40,716 nt of DNA from Ensifer adhaerens (GCF_001270265.1 NZ_LGAP01000046.1:1-40716); one strand, 5' to 3'; counted from the stretch's first letter, positions 24,234 through 32,817 are shown. Translations and numbers: made by a program. Notes: a model not told the origin generated them from the sequence alone.

Positions 24234-25928
24234 CTACGCCCGCCTTTGGGCGTCGGCGATGATCCAGCGTGCGGCTTTCTCCGCGATCATCATTGTCGGC
24301 GCGCTGGTGTTGCCGCTGGTAATGGTCGGCATCACGCTGGCATCGACCACGCGCAGTCCCTCTATCCCCCGAACCCGCAACCGGCTGTCGACGACGGCCA
24401 TGTCGTCGTCCTTGTCGCCCATCCTGGCGGTGCCGACGGGGTGAAAGATGGTGTTGGCGATATCGCCGGCAAGTTTCGCCAGTTCGCCGTCGCTCTGGAA
24501 CTCGACGCCAGGCTTCCATTCGACCGGATCGTATCGTGCCAGCGCCGGCTGGCTGACGATCGACCGGATCTGCCGGATGCTGTCGGCGGCGATCTTGCGG
24601 TCTTCGTCCGTGCTCAGATAGTTCGGGGCGATCGCCGGTGCGTTGCCGCGATGGCGCGACCGGATCCGCACGTTGCCGCGGCTCGTCGGGTTGAGATTGC
24701 AGACGCTGGCGGTGAAGGCCGGAAAGCTGTGCAGGGGCTCGCCGAAGGCGTCGAGGCTGAGCGGCTGCACGTGATATTCCAGGTTGGCATGGGCGCGGTC
24801 GGGATCGGAGCGGGTGAAGGCGCCAAGCTGCGACGGTGACATGCTCATCGGTCCGCTGCGCTTCAGCACATATTCGAGCCCGATCCGGGCCTTGCCGGCA
24901 AGATTGCTCGCCAGTGTGTTCAGCGTTCTGGCATTCCTCACCTTGAAGACGGCGCGGATCTGCAGGTGGTCCTGCAGGTTCTCGCCGACGCCGGCGACGT
25001 CGCGTTCGACAGCTATCCCCATGGCCTGCAACAGGGCGGTCGGTCCGATGCCCGACAGTTGCAGGATCTGCGGTGAGCCGATGGCCCCTGCCGAAAGAAT
25101 GACTTCGGACTTCGCTCGCACCGTCACCCGATCGTTGCCGCGATAGAGCGAGACGCCCGTACAGCGCTTGGCGCCATCCGCGGTGGCTTCGATCAGCAGC
25201 TTGTCGACTTCGGCCTCTGTCCAGACAACCAGATTGCGGCGATGGCGCACCGGCCGCAGAAAGGCCTTGGAGGTGTTCAATCGCCAGCCCGCCTTCTGGT
25301 TGACCTCGAAATAGCCGACCCCCTCGTTGTCACCGCTGTTGAAGTCGGCGGACCGCGGAATGCCTGCCTGGACTGCGGCCTCGGCGAAGGATTCCAGGAT
25401 GTCCCATTTCAGCCGCTGCTTTTCGATCCGCCACTCACCGCCGTGGCCATGCATGTCGGAAAAGCGGCTATTGTCGCCGGTGACCGGATCGGCGCCATCG
25501 TCGAGCCGGTAGTGATCCTCATGGGCCTTGAAATCCTGAAGCGAATTTTCCCAGGACCATTCGCGGTCGTTGGTCTGGGCCGCCCAGCTCTCGTAGTCGC
25601 GCGATTGCCCGCGCATGTAGATCATGCCGTTGATCGAGGAACAGCCGCCAAGCGTCCTGCCGCGCGGATAGCGCAGCGCTCGTCCGTTCAATCCCGCTTC
25701 CGGCTCGGTCTTGTAGAGCCAATCGGTGCGCGGGTTGCCGATGCAATAGAGATAGCCGACGGGGATATGGATCCGGGGATAGTTGTCGCGCCGGCCCGCC
25801 TCGACCAGCAGGACCCGCTTGCCGGGGTCGCGGCTGAGGCGGTTGGCGAGCAGGCAGCCGGCCGAGCCGGCACCGACGACGACATAGTCGAAGGTGGCGG
25901 CATCAGCAGTCGAGGTGTCGGTCTTCAT
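24234..25928 (-). CDS. GMC-family FAD oxidoreductase, choline dehydrogenase-like (564 aa)
   Basis: The N-terminal FAD motif is FDYVVVGAGSAGCLLANRLS. GMC signature 1 is YPRGRTLGGCSSINGMIYMRG and signature 2 lies in SAGAIGSPQILQLSGIGP. The C-terminal catalytic region has FHPVGTARMGD (His) and TSGNTSAPTMMIAEKAA (Asn). It oxidises an alcohol, as in choline or polyethylene-glycol dehydrogenases; the substrate is not predictable. The frame opens at GTG 25937; the ATG at 25928 is preferred. It is divergent from a LysR gene at 26128. Confidence 0.92.
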   Translation of the reverse strand: MKTDTSTADAATFDYVVVGAGSAGCLLANRLSRDPGKRVLLVEAGRRDNYPRIHIPVGYLYCIGNPRTDWLYKTEPEAGLNGRALRYPRGRTLGGCSSINGMIYMRGQSRDYESWAAQTNDREWSWENSLQDFKAHEDHYRLDDGADPVTGDNSRFSDMHGHGGEWRIEKQRLKWDILESFAEAAVQAGIPRSADFNSGDNEGVGYFEVNQKAGWRLNTSKAFLRPVRHRRNLVVWTEAEVDKLLIEATADGAKRCTGVSLYRGNDRVTVRAKSEVILSAGAIGSPQILQLSGIGPTALLQAMGIAVERDVAGVGENLQDHLQIRAVFKVRNARTLNTLASNLAGKARIGLEYVLKRSGPMSMSPSQLGAFTRSDPDRAHANLEYHVQPLSLDAFGEPLHSFPAFTASVCNLNPTSRGNVRIRSRHRGNAPAIAPNYLSTDEDRKIAADSIRQIRSIVSQPALARYDPVEWKPGVEFQSDGELAKLAGDIANTIFHPVGTARMGDKDDDMAVVDSRLRVRGIEGLRVVDASVMPTITSGNTSAPTMMIAEKAARWIIADAQRRA

Positions 25929-26127
25929 CCCAGGCACATTCCAAATACAGGCGAAAGGGCGATGGGCGGACCGCGGCGAAAAAGGTCGCGCGCCGGCCGA
26001 AGACCATCGTGCCGTTTATAATTTCCATCGACGATCGCGGCATTGCGATCCTCCAAAAATCAGTAAACGGCTACCGAATGGTGAAATCCAATGATAAATA
26101 CGCCTAAGAATTATAGAGGATATTTAT

Positions 26128-27063
26128 ATGGCTGATCATCTGGACCTGCGATTGCTGCGGGCCTTCGTCACCGTGGCGCGGGAAGGAAACGTCACGCGGG
26201 CGTCCGAGCTCTTGCATCTGACCCAGCCTGCCGTCAGCCTGCAGGTGAAGCGCCTGTCCCAGGAACTCGGCCTTAAACTGTTTCATCGAACCGCAAGTGG
26301 GCTCGAACTGACGCGCGACGGCGCGCTGCTGGCGGCCAAGGGCGAGCAGGTGCTGGCGTCCGTGACCGAGTTCAGGCAGACGGCGATGCACCTGACGGCG
26401 CAGCTTCGCGGCAAGCTGCGGATCGGCACGATCATCGACCCGGAGTTCACCCGGCTTGGCGCCTTTCTCCAGGCCCTGGTCGAAAGCGGGCCGGGTATTG
26501 AAACCACCCTACGCCAGGGCATGAGTGGTGAAGTCGCGATCGGTCTGAAGCGCAACGAACTCGATGTCGGGTTCTTTCTCGGCGACCTCGATGATTTCGG
26601 CACAAGCACGGATGTCCAGGTTCAGGAGTCAGAGGCGCAGTTCTTCGTCAAGCCGCTGTCGAGGCTGACCTATCGCGTCGTCGCACCGCCGGCGTTTGCC
26701 GGCATCGTCACGGGTAAGGACTGGAGCGAGCTTGCGGCACTGCCCTGGATCGGAACGCCGCCGGCGTCCGTTCATCATCGGCTGCTTGCCAGGAAGCTCG
26801 GCGATCTGAACCTCAGGCAGAACGTCGTTGCCCTCGTCGATCAGGAAACGTCGATGCTGGCCATGGTTCGCACGGGGCTCGGCCTCAGCCTCTGCCGGGA
26901 ATCGATCGCGCTCAGCGAACACCAGGCGAACGGCCTTGTCATTGCCGACCGGGTCAAACTCGAAACCACGCTCGGCTTCGTCTGTCTTCGGCCCCGACGC
27001 ACTGATCCCAACGTCGCGCTCGCCTTCGAAGTCATCGATCGGATATGGCGGATGGACCATTGA
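26128..27063 (+). CDS. LysR-family regulator, divergent from GMC oxidoreductase (311 aa)
   Basis: LDLRLLRAFVTVAREGNVTRASELLHLTQPAVSLQVKRLSQELGLKLFHRTASGLELT is the winged helix-turn-helix, followed by a normal effector domain with LAMVRTGLGLSLCRESIAL. GAGGATATTTAT stands before the ATG. The 200-base A/T-rich intergenic region shared with the oxidoreductase gene is the probable operator region. It is followed immediately by a receiver-domain remnant. Confidence 0.92.
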   Translation: MADHLDLRLLRAFVTVAREGNVTRASELLHLTQPAVSLQVKRLSQELGLKLFHRTASGLELTRDGALLAAKGEQVLASVTEFRQTAMHLTAQLRGKLRIGTIIDPEFTRLGAFLQALVESGPGIETTLRQGMSGEVAIGLKRNELDVGFFLGDLDDFGTSTDVQVQESEAQFFVKPLSRLTYRVVAPPAFAGIVTGKDWSELAALPWIGTPPASVHHRLLARKLGDLNLRQNVVALVDQETSMLAMVRTGLGLSLCRESIALSEHQANGLVIADRVKLETTLGFVCLRPRRTDPNVALAFEVIDRIWRMDH

Positions 27064-27468
27064 GGGGCGGGCAGGCGATTTCCGGCTAACCGATATCGGG
27101 CTGCCGGATAGGCAGGGCGGCGATCTGGCCGTGGCTATCCGCGAGATCAGACCCAGTGTTGGGATCGTCTTTGCGACAGGGGAGGCACCCATGCCCCGGG
27201 TGGACCCGGCTGAAAATGGCGATGGAAAGCGCCAGCGAACAGGAGGCCGGCCGTCGCTCGCTTTGACCTTACCAGCAGTGTCCATCGCATTCCATGTCTC
27301 GACAGCGGCATGCCACGAACACAATGATCCATGCGCGGCTTGCAGGGGTGGAGTGAAGTCTTAGCGCTGCTGCAAGCGGGGGCTATCGCCTATGTTCCCC
27401 TCATCGAAGCGAACGAAGCGCCAAGGACTGGCAGCTAGGCTTCGAAAGCCCACGGAAAGGGGATCATC
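27064..27468. other. Intergenic region with a gene remnant, 405 bases
   Basis: The first part (27077-27195) encodes a piece of a response-regulator receiver domain, listed separately. The remainder up to the DUF1127 gene holds no gene I can support. Confidence 0.5.
27077..27195 (+). pseudogene. Decayed response-regulator receiver-domain fragment
   Basis: The plus frame through 27077 reads DFRLTDIGLPDRQGGDLAV, then AIREIRPSVGIVFATGEAP. This is the middle of a receiver domain: the phospho-acceptor Asp in TDIGLP and the conserved Thr in VFATG, as in hybrid sensor kinases. The start of the domain and everything before it are absent (the frame reads into the LysR gene), and the conserved Lys and last helix cannot be recognised. 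It looks like the leftover of a larger gene removed by deletion. Confidence 0.5.
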
Positions 27469-27615
27469 ATGAACGTAGCACGCTCTTTCAACAACTGGCG
27501 CAAGTACCGGCAGACGGTCTCCGAACTGGGCCGCATGTCCTCGCGCGAACTGCGCGACCTCGGCATCGAGCGCGCCGACATCCCGAGCATTGCCCGGGCT
27601 GCCTTCGGCCGCTAA
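27469..27615 (+). CDS. DUF1127 short protein (48 aa)
   Basis: MNVARSFNNWRKYRQTVSELGRMSSRELRDLGIERADIPSIARAAFGR is the compact DUF1127 form found in multiple copies in rhizobia and brucellae; short Arg-rich members are thought to bind RNA. AAGGGG lies upstream of the ATG with suitable spacing, and a strong terminator follows the stop. It is shorter than the 84-residue family member at 10253. Confidence 0.92.
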   Translation: MNVARSFNNWRKYRQTVSELGRMSSRELRDLGIERADIPSIARAAFGR

Positions 27616-27645
27616 TCGCGCCTGAGACCCGTTGACGATTTCATC

Positions 27646-27682
27646 AAGCGCCCGCTCGGACCCGAGCGGGCGCTTTTGATTT
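27646..27682 (+). terminator. Rho-independent terminator of the short DUF1127 gene
   Basis: A perfect 13-base stem (27646-27658 with 27663-27675) around a gacc loop, followed by a T-rich run. It lies 30 bases after the stop codon. Confidence 0.93.
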
Positions 27683-27741
27683 GTCCGCCCATCGTGATGT
27701 GCTGTTGATGGGGAGCGACCGGATGGACGAAGCCGGCCGGA

Positions 27742-27996
27742 CTACATCGCGTCCTTGCCCTTGACCGCGTTGCCCATATGAGACTTGCATTTTTCCATGT
27801 CGTTGGCAGCCATGGCATCCTTGGCCATGCCGACTTCCTTCGTCACCTCGATCTTCTTGGCGCCATCCGAAATCGAATTCACCTCAGACTCGAGCTTCGT
27901 CAGTGATGCCTCGTCGCACACGATGTCGGACTGCGAAACCGCCGGCGTCGCCAGACCGAAAACCATCGCTGCTGCATACAAATATTTGCCATACAT
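27742..27996 (-). CDS. Small exported protein under EcfG-type promoter (84 aa)
   Basis: The signal peptide MYGKYLYAAAMVFGLATPAVS is followed by about 63 mature residues with two Cys (27 and 70) that could form a disulfide, and a Lys/Glu/Met-rich helical composition (KLESEVNSISDGAKKIEVTKEV). AAGGAGG lies 9 bases upstream of the ATG. The promoter GGAAC-N16-CGTT (28050-28074) places it in the alphaproteobacterial general stress regulon. Molecular role unknown. Confidence 0.85.
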   Translation of the reverse strand: MYGKYLYAAAMVFGLATPAVSQSDIVCDEASLTKLESEVNSISDGAKKIEVTKEVGMAKDAMAANDMEKCKSHMGNAVKGKDAM

Positions 27997-28049
27997 TGGG
28001 ATATCCTCCTTGGCCGACCGACGGATTTGTCGGTTGGGTCTCGTCAGTC

Positions 28050-28074
28050 AACGCGCGAGGTATGGCTCTGTTCC
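28050..28074 (-). promoter_or_regulatory. EcfG (RpoE2)-type general stress promoter
   Basis: On the minus strand GGAAC (28074-28070) and CGTT (28053-28050) are separated by exactly 16 bases, the consensus for EcfG-family sigma factors in alphaproteobacteria. The start codon it serves is at 27996, leaving a leader of about 45 bases. Confidence 0.8.
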
Positions 28075-28222
28075 GAACCTGAAATGTTTGACTAAAGCGT
28101 AATTAGTGGCTTCCGCTTTGGTCGGAAGCCTGCTTGCGATGGAGCGGGAAGGCGCTCGATTGCGGGATCCTTAAGTCTCTTTCCGTCGCCGGCGTAAGCC
28201 CCGATGACCTGCACCACGGGCG

Positions 28223-30163
28223 TCATTGTGCGTGTTGCGGCACCAGTCGCCGTCGTGCCTTGGTCTTGCTTGGGGTCGCAAGCGGGATCGATGGTCGTTT
28301 CGTCAGCGCTTCAATTGCCGCCATCGTCATGTCTGATGCAACGAAGTCGGCGCCTGGCATTTCCTCCGCGCTTATATCTGCTTTGCGCTGGCCCGCTTCG
28401 CGGTAGGTAGAGGTGTCCCAGATAACGATGCCCACCCTCGCATTGGCATTGACGCGCTTGAGGCGGCGCACGACGAAGCGCGCGTGCTTGATCGAATCCC
28501 GGTTGAGAAAACAAACGACGATCGCGTCGATGGCGTCGGTGTGGAGCTTGCGGATATTGGCCGGTTCGATCTCGTGAAAACTCAGTGCCGTCGCAGCGGC
28601 CCCTTCGGCGCGCAGCACCTGGGCGAGCATGGCGGCGGAGACGTCGTCGATCTCGCCCCTCCCGCCGACGCACAGGATGGTCATTCCTTCGCCATCCGGA
28701 ATGGGCTGGTTTGCCGGTTCGCCCTTCTCGTCCAGGTTCTCGACCTCACCCTGATCATCATCCTGACTTTCCTCGATCGCAATGTCTTCGAGGTTGGACA
28801 CTAGCGACATGCCACTTGCAGCCACGCGCAGCCGCTGCTCGTCGTTCATTACCCCACGGGCACGATCCTGTTCCGCCAGCGCCAGGGCGGGCATTGCGAC
28901 AGCGGCATAGTAATCGACGAGGTATTCCTCCTCGAGAATTTCCTCGGCCTGATCGGTCCCTTCGTCCGGATCGCCGGCCAGAAGCCGCTGGTAGAGACGT
29001 GCGTGCGGCGCGAGCACCGGGTCGCTGCCGAAAAGCACCTGCAGAAATTCGAATTGCGGCACATGCTTGCCGAGAACGACGAGACAGACCGTCAGCGGTG
29101 TCGACAGGATCAGGCCGACCGGCCCCCAGATCCAGGCCCAGAAAATTGCGGATACGATGATCGCGAGCGGAGACAGTCCGGTCTTGGAGCCGTAGAGCAT
29201 TGGCTCGACCACATTGTTGATCACCAGCTCCATCGCGACGAACAGGCCGGCCGTCCACAGCAGCATGGACCAGCCGCTGTCGACCGCCACCGACAGGAAG
29301 AGCGGCAGCACCATGGCAATGATCGGCCCGATATAGGGGACGAAACGCAGGACGATTGCCAGCAGCCCCCAAAGCACCGCATTGGGTATACCGATGAACC
29401 AGAGGCCGACAGCGACGGGCAGGCCATAGGCAGAGTTCACGATCAGCTGCATCAGCAGGTAGTGGCCGACACGCGTACCTGCGTCCTGCAGGCCTTCGGT
29501 GGTTCGGTGCAGATCGCCGAAACCGGCCAGCCGGATGAACCGATCTCTCAGATCCTCCCGCTCCAGCAGCATGAAGATGACAACCACCACCACAAGGCCG
29601 GCCATCGCCACCGGACCGATGAGCGGCGCGATGATATTGGTGAGGACCTGTATCGGATTGTCGCGAGAATAGATCTCGACCAGCAGCGGGTCTCTCGCAG
29701 GGCTTTCAACACCGATCGGAGTCTCCGCCGTCGGGCGGTTTATTTCGCGGTTGATGCGTTCGACGACGTTTCCAATTCGATCGATGATGCCGTTTTCGGA
29801 ACCGGCCTCCTTCAGGGTCTTCACCTTCATGACGATGTTTGATTGATAGGCCGGGAGGTTCTTCGCCAGTTCTGCGACCTGCAGCGCAACGATGAGGCTG
29901 AATATGCCGATCAAGGTAAAGGTAATCAACGCGGTGGAAATCACCGCAAATGCCCGGGGCAGGCCGATCCGGCGCAGCGCCGCGACGACAGGTGCCAGCG
30001 CGAAGGTCAGCAGCAGCGCGACGGCGATCGGAAGGAAAACGTCACGCGCGAGGTAGAGAACGGCAGCGGCGCCGACAAGGGTCAGCGACGTGGGCATGGC
30101 CGGGCGCACGCCCTGCATCGAGGGCGCGCCGAGATCCCGGATTTGATCGATTGCCTTGCCCAA
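28223..30163 (-). CDS. AI-2E-family membrane protein with extra C-terminal domain (646 aa)
   Basis: Residues 1-380 form the PerM/AI-2E transporter-like membrane domain with about eight segments. Family signatures include VVVVIFMLLEREDLRDRFIRL, VLWGLLAIVLRFVPYIGPIIAMVLP, NNVVEPMLYGSKTGLSPLAIIVSAIFWAWIWGPVGLILSTPLTVCLVVLGKH. Residues ~395-480 are an acidic linker. Residues ~490-625 form a separate alpha/beta domain (GMTILCVGGRGEIDDVSAAMLAQVL, AIDAIVVCFLNRDSIKHARFVVRRLKRVNANARVGIVIWD) that resembles a B12-binding/Rossmann fold but lacks the cobalamin DxHxxG motif. The family name is historical; many members are antiporters or of unknown function, and no autoinducer role is implied. Confidence 0.88.
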   Translation of the reverse strand: MGKAIDQIRDLGAPSMQGVRPAMPTSLTLVGAAAVLYLARDVFLPIAVALLLTFALAPVVAALRRIGLPRAFAVISTALITFTLIGIFSLIVALQVAELAKNLPAYQSNIVMKVKTLKEAGSENGIIDRIGNVVERINREINRPTAETPIGVESPARDPLLVEIYSRDNPIQVLTNIIAPLIGPVAMAGLVVVVVIFMLLEREDLRDRFIRLAGFGDLHRTTEGLQDAGTRVGHYLLMQLIVNSAYGLPVAVGLWFIGIPNAVLWGLLAIVLRFVPYIGPIIAMVLPLFLSVAVDSGWSMLLWTAGLFVAMELVINNVVEPMLYGSKTGLSPLAIIVSAIFWAWIWGPVGLILSTPLTVCLVVLGKHVPQFEFLQVLFGSDPVLAPHARLYQRLLAGDPDEGTDQAEEILEEEYLVDYYAAVAMPALALAEQDRARGVMNDEQRLRVAASGMSLVSNLEDIAIEESQDDDQGEVENLDEKGEPANQPIPDGEGMTILCVGGRGEIDDVSAAMLAQVLRAEGAAATALSFHEIEPANIRKLHTDAIDAIVVCFLNRDSIKHARFVVRRLKRVNANARVGIVIWDTSTYREAGQRKADISAEEMPGADFVASDMTMAAIEALTKRPSIPLATPSKTKARRRLVPQHAQ

Positions 30164-30237
30164 GCCTATTCCCCCATGTTTTATCGGAAACTATCACCAA
30201 CGATCGGCCCGTAAAGGCGCTCGCCTGCCCGCCGACC

Positions 30238-31458
30238 CTAGACGAAAGGAAACAGCGAACCGTCCGGGTCGGCATGGCCCAATATGTTCGACGAAATGAT
30301 CTCGGCGGCGATCTGGCTGAAAGTGATGCCGTTACCGCCATAGCCCACGGTTGCGAAGGCGTTCCGCATGCCAGGAACACGACCAATCATCGGCAGGCCC
30401 TGCGCGGTAACGCCGAAGGCGGCGGCCCAGCGGTAGTCTGGCTCGCCGATCTTTATCCCGATGACGTCGGAGAGCTTCTCGCGCAGGACGTCAGACTTGG
30501 CCTTTAGCTTCGCCGGATCCTGGAACGCGTCCTCGCTTTTCTCGTCCTCGCCGCCGACGATGATGCGGCCGTCTTTAGTCGAACGGAAGTAGAGATACGG
30601 GTCGGCGCCTTCCCAGACGAGATAGTCGTCGAGCCATTCCGGTCGCGGATGGCGAGGCTTGGTCGCCAGTGCCCAGGTCGAGACAATGGCATGGTTCTTG
30701 TTCGCGACAGCTTCCAGAAACTCGTAGCCGGTGCAGAAGACCACATGGGTCGCGATGATGATCCGGCCGTCGGACGTTGCAACCGCATTTCGGCTTTCGA
30801 CCTCCCTGATATCGGTGATGTCGACATTTTCGACGATGGGGATTTTATTGGCCTGGACATGCCGGAGAAAGCCGGCTGTCAACTGGGCCGGATTCGCCGC
30901 TGCGGAAATTTGGGTCTCGATCGCCGCCGTTCGATCGATGTCGAACCTGTCGCGCAGCTCCGCCCGAGGCAGAAGCGTTGCTGCAAGATTGGCAGCCTCA
31001 CGTGCCTCGACTTCCACCTGAAGTGCGCGCGCGCCGTAGCACGAGCCGGAGAGGTAGAGCGTTTTCTTGCGCTCGAACTGACAGGCGATCTGCAGGGCAT
31101 CGACGAGCGATGCAAGGTGTTCGACAGCCTTCGCTGAGCGCTGCCAGATACGCGCTGCCTCAACCGTTCCACGCAGACGATTCAACTGGTTCAGCGGCAC
31201 GTCGATTTCATGCTGGATCATCGCGGTGCTGGCCATGCTACTGCCGCTTATCGGCTTTCGGCGATCGACCACCAGTATGCGCAGATTGTGGCCGATCAGA
31301 GCATTGGCCATCAGCGCACCGCTGATCCCGGCGCCGACGATCAGAACGTCGATATCGTGAGCGGCGAGCCGCTTCTGCGTTCTCACCGCGTGGCGCGGCG
31401 TGTCGGCCCAGAGAGGCTCGGCCTTCCGAAGGTCCCGTTTGCGGGTCAATGTGTGCAA
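30238..31458 (-). CDS. DAO-type FAD-dependent oxidoreductase (406 aa)
   Basis: The dinucleotide-binding motif is DIDVLIVGAGISGALMANALIGHNLRILVVDRRKPISGSSMAST. The C-terminal DYRWAAAFGVTAQGLPMIGRVPGMRNAFATVGYGGNGIT is the flavin-closing motif of the D-amino-acid oxidase/glycerol-3-phosphate dehydrogenase-like family. It probably deaminates or oxidises a small amino compound. The start is TTG 31458, chosen because GGAGGG stands 5 bases upstream. A perfect 26-base palindrome (31471-31496) sits directly before that ribosome binding site. Confidence 0.88.
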   Translation of the reverse strand: MHTLTRKRDLRKAEPLWADTPRHAVRTQKRLAAHDIDVLIVGAGISGALMANALIGHNLRILVVDRRKPISGSSMASTAMIQHEIDVPLNQLNRLRGTVEAARIWQRSAKAVEHLASLVDALQIACQFERKKTLYLSGSCYGARALQVEVEAREAANLAATLLPRAELRDRFDIDRTAAIETQISAAANPAQLTAGFLRHVQANKIPIVENVDITDIREVESRNAVATSDGRIIIATHVVFCTGYEFLEAVANKNHAIVSTWALATKPRHPRPEWLDDYLVWEGADPYLYFRSTKDGRIIVGGEDEKSEDAFQDPAKLKAKSDVLREKLSDVIGIKIGEPDYRWAAAFGVTAQGLPMIGRVPGMRNAFATVGYGGNGITFSQIAAEIISSNILGHADPDGSLFPFV

Positions 31459-31470
31459 GTGTCCCTCCAG

Positions 31471-31496
31471 GTCTGCGCATTCGTGAATGCGCAGAC
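31471..31496. promoter_or_regulatory. 26-base palindrome at the FAD oxidoreductase start
   Basis: Arms gtctgcgcattc and gaatgcgcagac pair perfectly around a 2-base centre. With such a short spacer it is better explained as a protein-binding operator than as an RNA hairpin. An EcfG-like GGAAC-N16-CATT (31486-31510, minus) overlaps it, so a repressor bound here could block initiation. Confidence 0.55.
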
Positions 31497-31573
31497 GCCG
31501 ATTAAGTTCCTCGCAGCGCCCAAGAGGCGGGTCGCTGCTGAGAGGCGGTAGTGTTCACCTAGGGCCGCGAGCT

Positions 31574-32307
31574 TCAGGCGGTCGAAGCTGCAAGACGACG
31601 CAGGGCCAGGTATTCCCACAGGGCCACGATGAACAACACCGCAGTCGCCACGGCCTGTACGATGTAGTTGGGGGCAACAGGCACAATGAGGACCGCGGCG
31701 GCGAGAAGCGCGAGCCCAGCGATATGCGAGACGGGGAACTGCCGGGTTGCCACGGCCTTGATCCAGATGTTTCCACTGAGGAAGAAGGCCGGGCCGCCGA
31801 GCATGGCGACGCATGTGTCAGCGAGCTGGGTTCTTCGGCGTGCGACAGGCTGAAATCCTCCCCGACCGCCGTGAGGATGATGCCGGCGACAACAGGCAGG
31901 TGGCCGTAGGTGAAAAGGTTGAGTGCCAAGGTTTCCGGCCTCGATGTCGCCTCGGCTTTCGACGCGGCCTTCTCCTGGCCGTGGTGGAAATAGATCCACC
32001 ACATGAAGCCGGTGCTGAGGAATGCGCTGCAGAACACGACAAAGGTCATGTCATCCGCCATGTGCTCCGCCGCATTGCGGCCGGTGGTCAGGATCGTTTC
32101 GCCGAGGCAGATGATCACGAACAGCGCGCAGCGCTCCGCCATGTGGGCGCCGGACACATGGAGCGTCTCGTCATGCGATTTGCCGATGAGCGGCACGTTG
32201 TATCTGAAGGCTGGTGAGGTGTATTCGACGATGAGGGCGAGCGTCCACATAACGATGCGCCCCTCGAGTTCCATCAACCCGCCGGCAAGCAGGAGAGAAC
32301 GGAGCAT
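31574..32307 (-). pseudogene. ltrA-family membrane protein remnant: 5' deleted and frameshifted
   Basis: The frame from 32307 reads LRSLLLAGGLMELEGRIVMWTLALIVEY, HMAERCALFVIICLGETIL and WWIYFHHGQEKAA, the middle of a low-temperature-requirement A (LtrA) protein. About 140 N-terminal residues normally precede this. Near 31826-31832 the frame breaks; the neighbouring frame then gives the correct end, LADTCVAMLGGPAFFLSGNIW through LWEYLALRRLAA, up to the stop at 31574. Restoring one missing base would rejoin the parts. The 5' end stops where the neighbouring stress-gene remnant begins. Confidence 0.85.
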
Positions 32308-32703
32308 GGGCACACGCGTCCGATGACGGCGCAGATCGAGGGCGAGCAAGGCCCGATCTGGTTCTTCACCGTCAGGAGTGCCGTCGTGTCGCAGAATGCC
32401 GCCGCGAAGACGCCTGCCATGTTCGCCTTCGCATCCAAGGATCACGAACTGTTTGCAACTGTTCACGGGTTCCTTCGCGTCGATAACGACCGCGCCGTGA
32501 TCGATCGGCTGTGGAACCAGTATATCGCCGCCTGGTACGAGGGAGGCAAGGACGACCCCCAACTCGCCCTGCTGCGTTTCGAGCCGAGCGAGGGTGAAAT
32601 CTGGCTCAATGAGACCAGCCTGTTTGCCGGTCTCAAGCTACTCTTGGGCAGCGATCCAAAGAAGGAGTACAGGGAGAAAACCGCGAAGGTGGAACTCTCT
32701 TAG
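32302..32703 (+). pseudogene. General stress protein 26-like (PNP-oxidase-like) gene, 5' end missing
   Basis: The open frame reads EHGHTRPMTAQIEGEQGPIWFFT, ATVHGFLRVDNDRAVIDRLWNQYIAAWYEGGKDDPQLALLRFEPSEGEIWLN and LLGSDPKKEY, the flavin-fold stress family common in rhizobia. Full-length relatives have about 30-35 more residues before the RPMTAQ motif. The ATG at 32323 lies inside that motif and has no ribosome binding site, so it is unlikely to be a true start. The frame is intact to a TAG at 32701-32703. A hairpin terminator follows at 32721. Confidence 0.8.
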
Positions 32704-32720
32704 GCTTCACGCCCAAAACA

Positions 32721-32758
32721 AAACACCTGCGAGGGGTAATTGCTCGTCGCAGGTGTTT
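32721..32758. terminator. Bidirectional terminator hairpin
   Basis: A perfect 12-base stem (aaacacctgcga with tcgcaggtgttt) with a 14-base loop. A-rich sequence before it gives a T-rich tract on the minus strand. It serves the stress-gene remnant on plus and the exported-protein gene at 32818 on minus. Confidence 0.85.
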
Positions 32759-32817
32759 GCTTACTTTCTGGGCGTCTCGATTTCACCCGTCCGTTCGCGG
32801 GCACCCCGTGGCGAAGG

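Noticed and set aside
28223-30163. Quorum-signal (AI-2) exporter assignment
   Set aside because: The family name comes from one early report; most members do not handle AI-2 and nothing in the sequence supports that role.
31555-32562. Intact 335-residue protein read straight through
   Set aside because: Both ends of this frame are not protein-like: the first ~85 residues lie antisense to the stress-gene remnant and the last ~80 are out of frame with the LtrA C-terminus.
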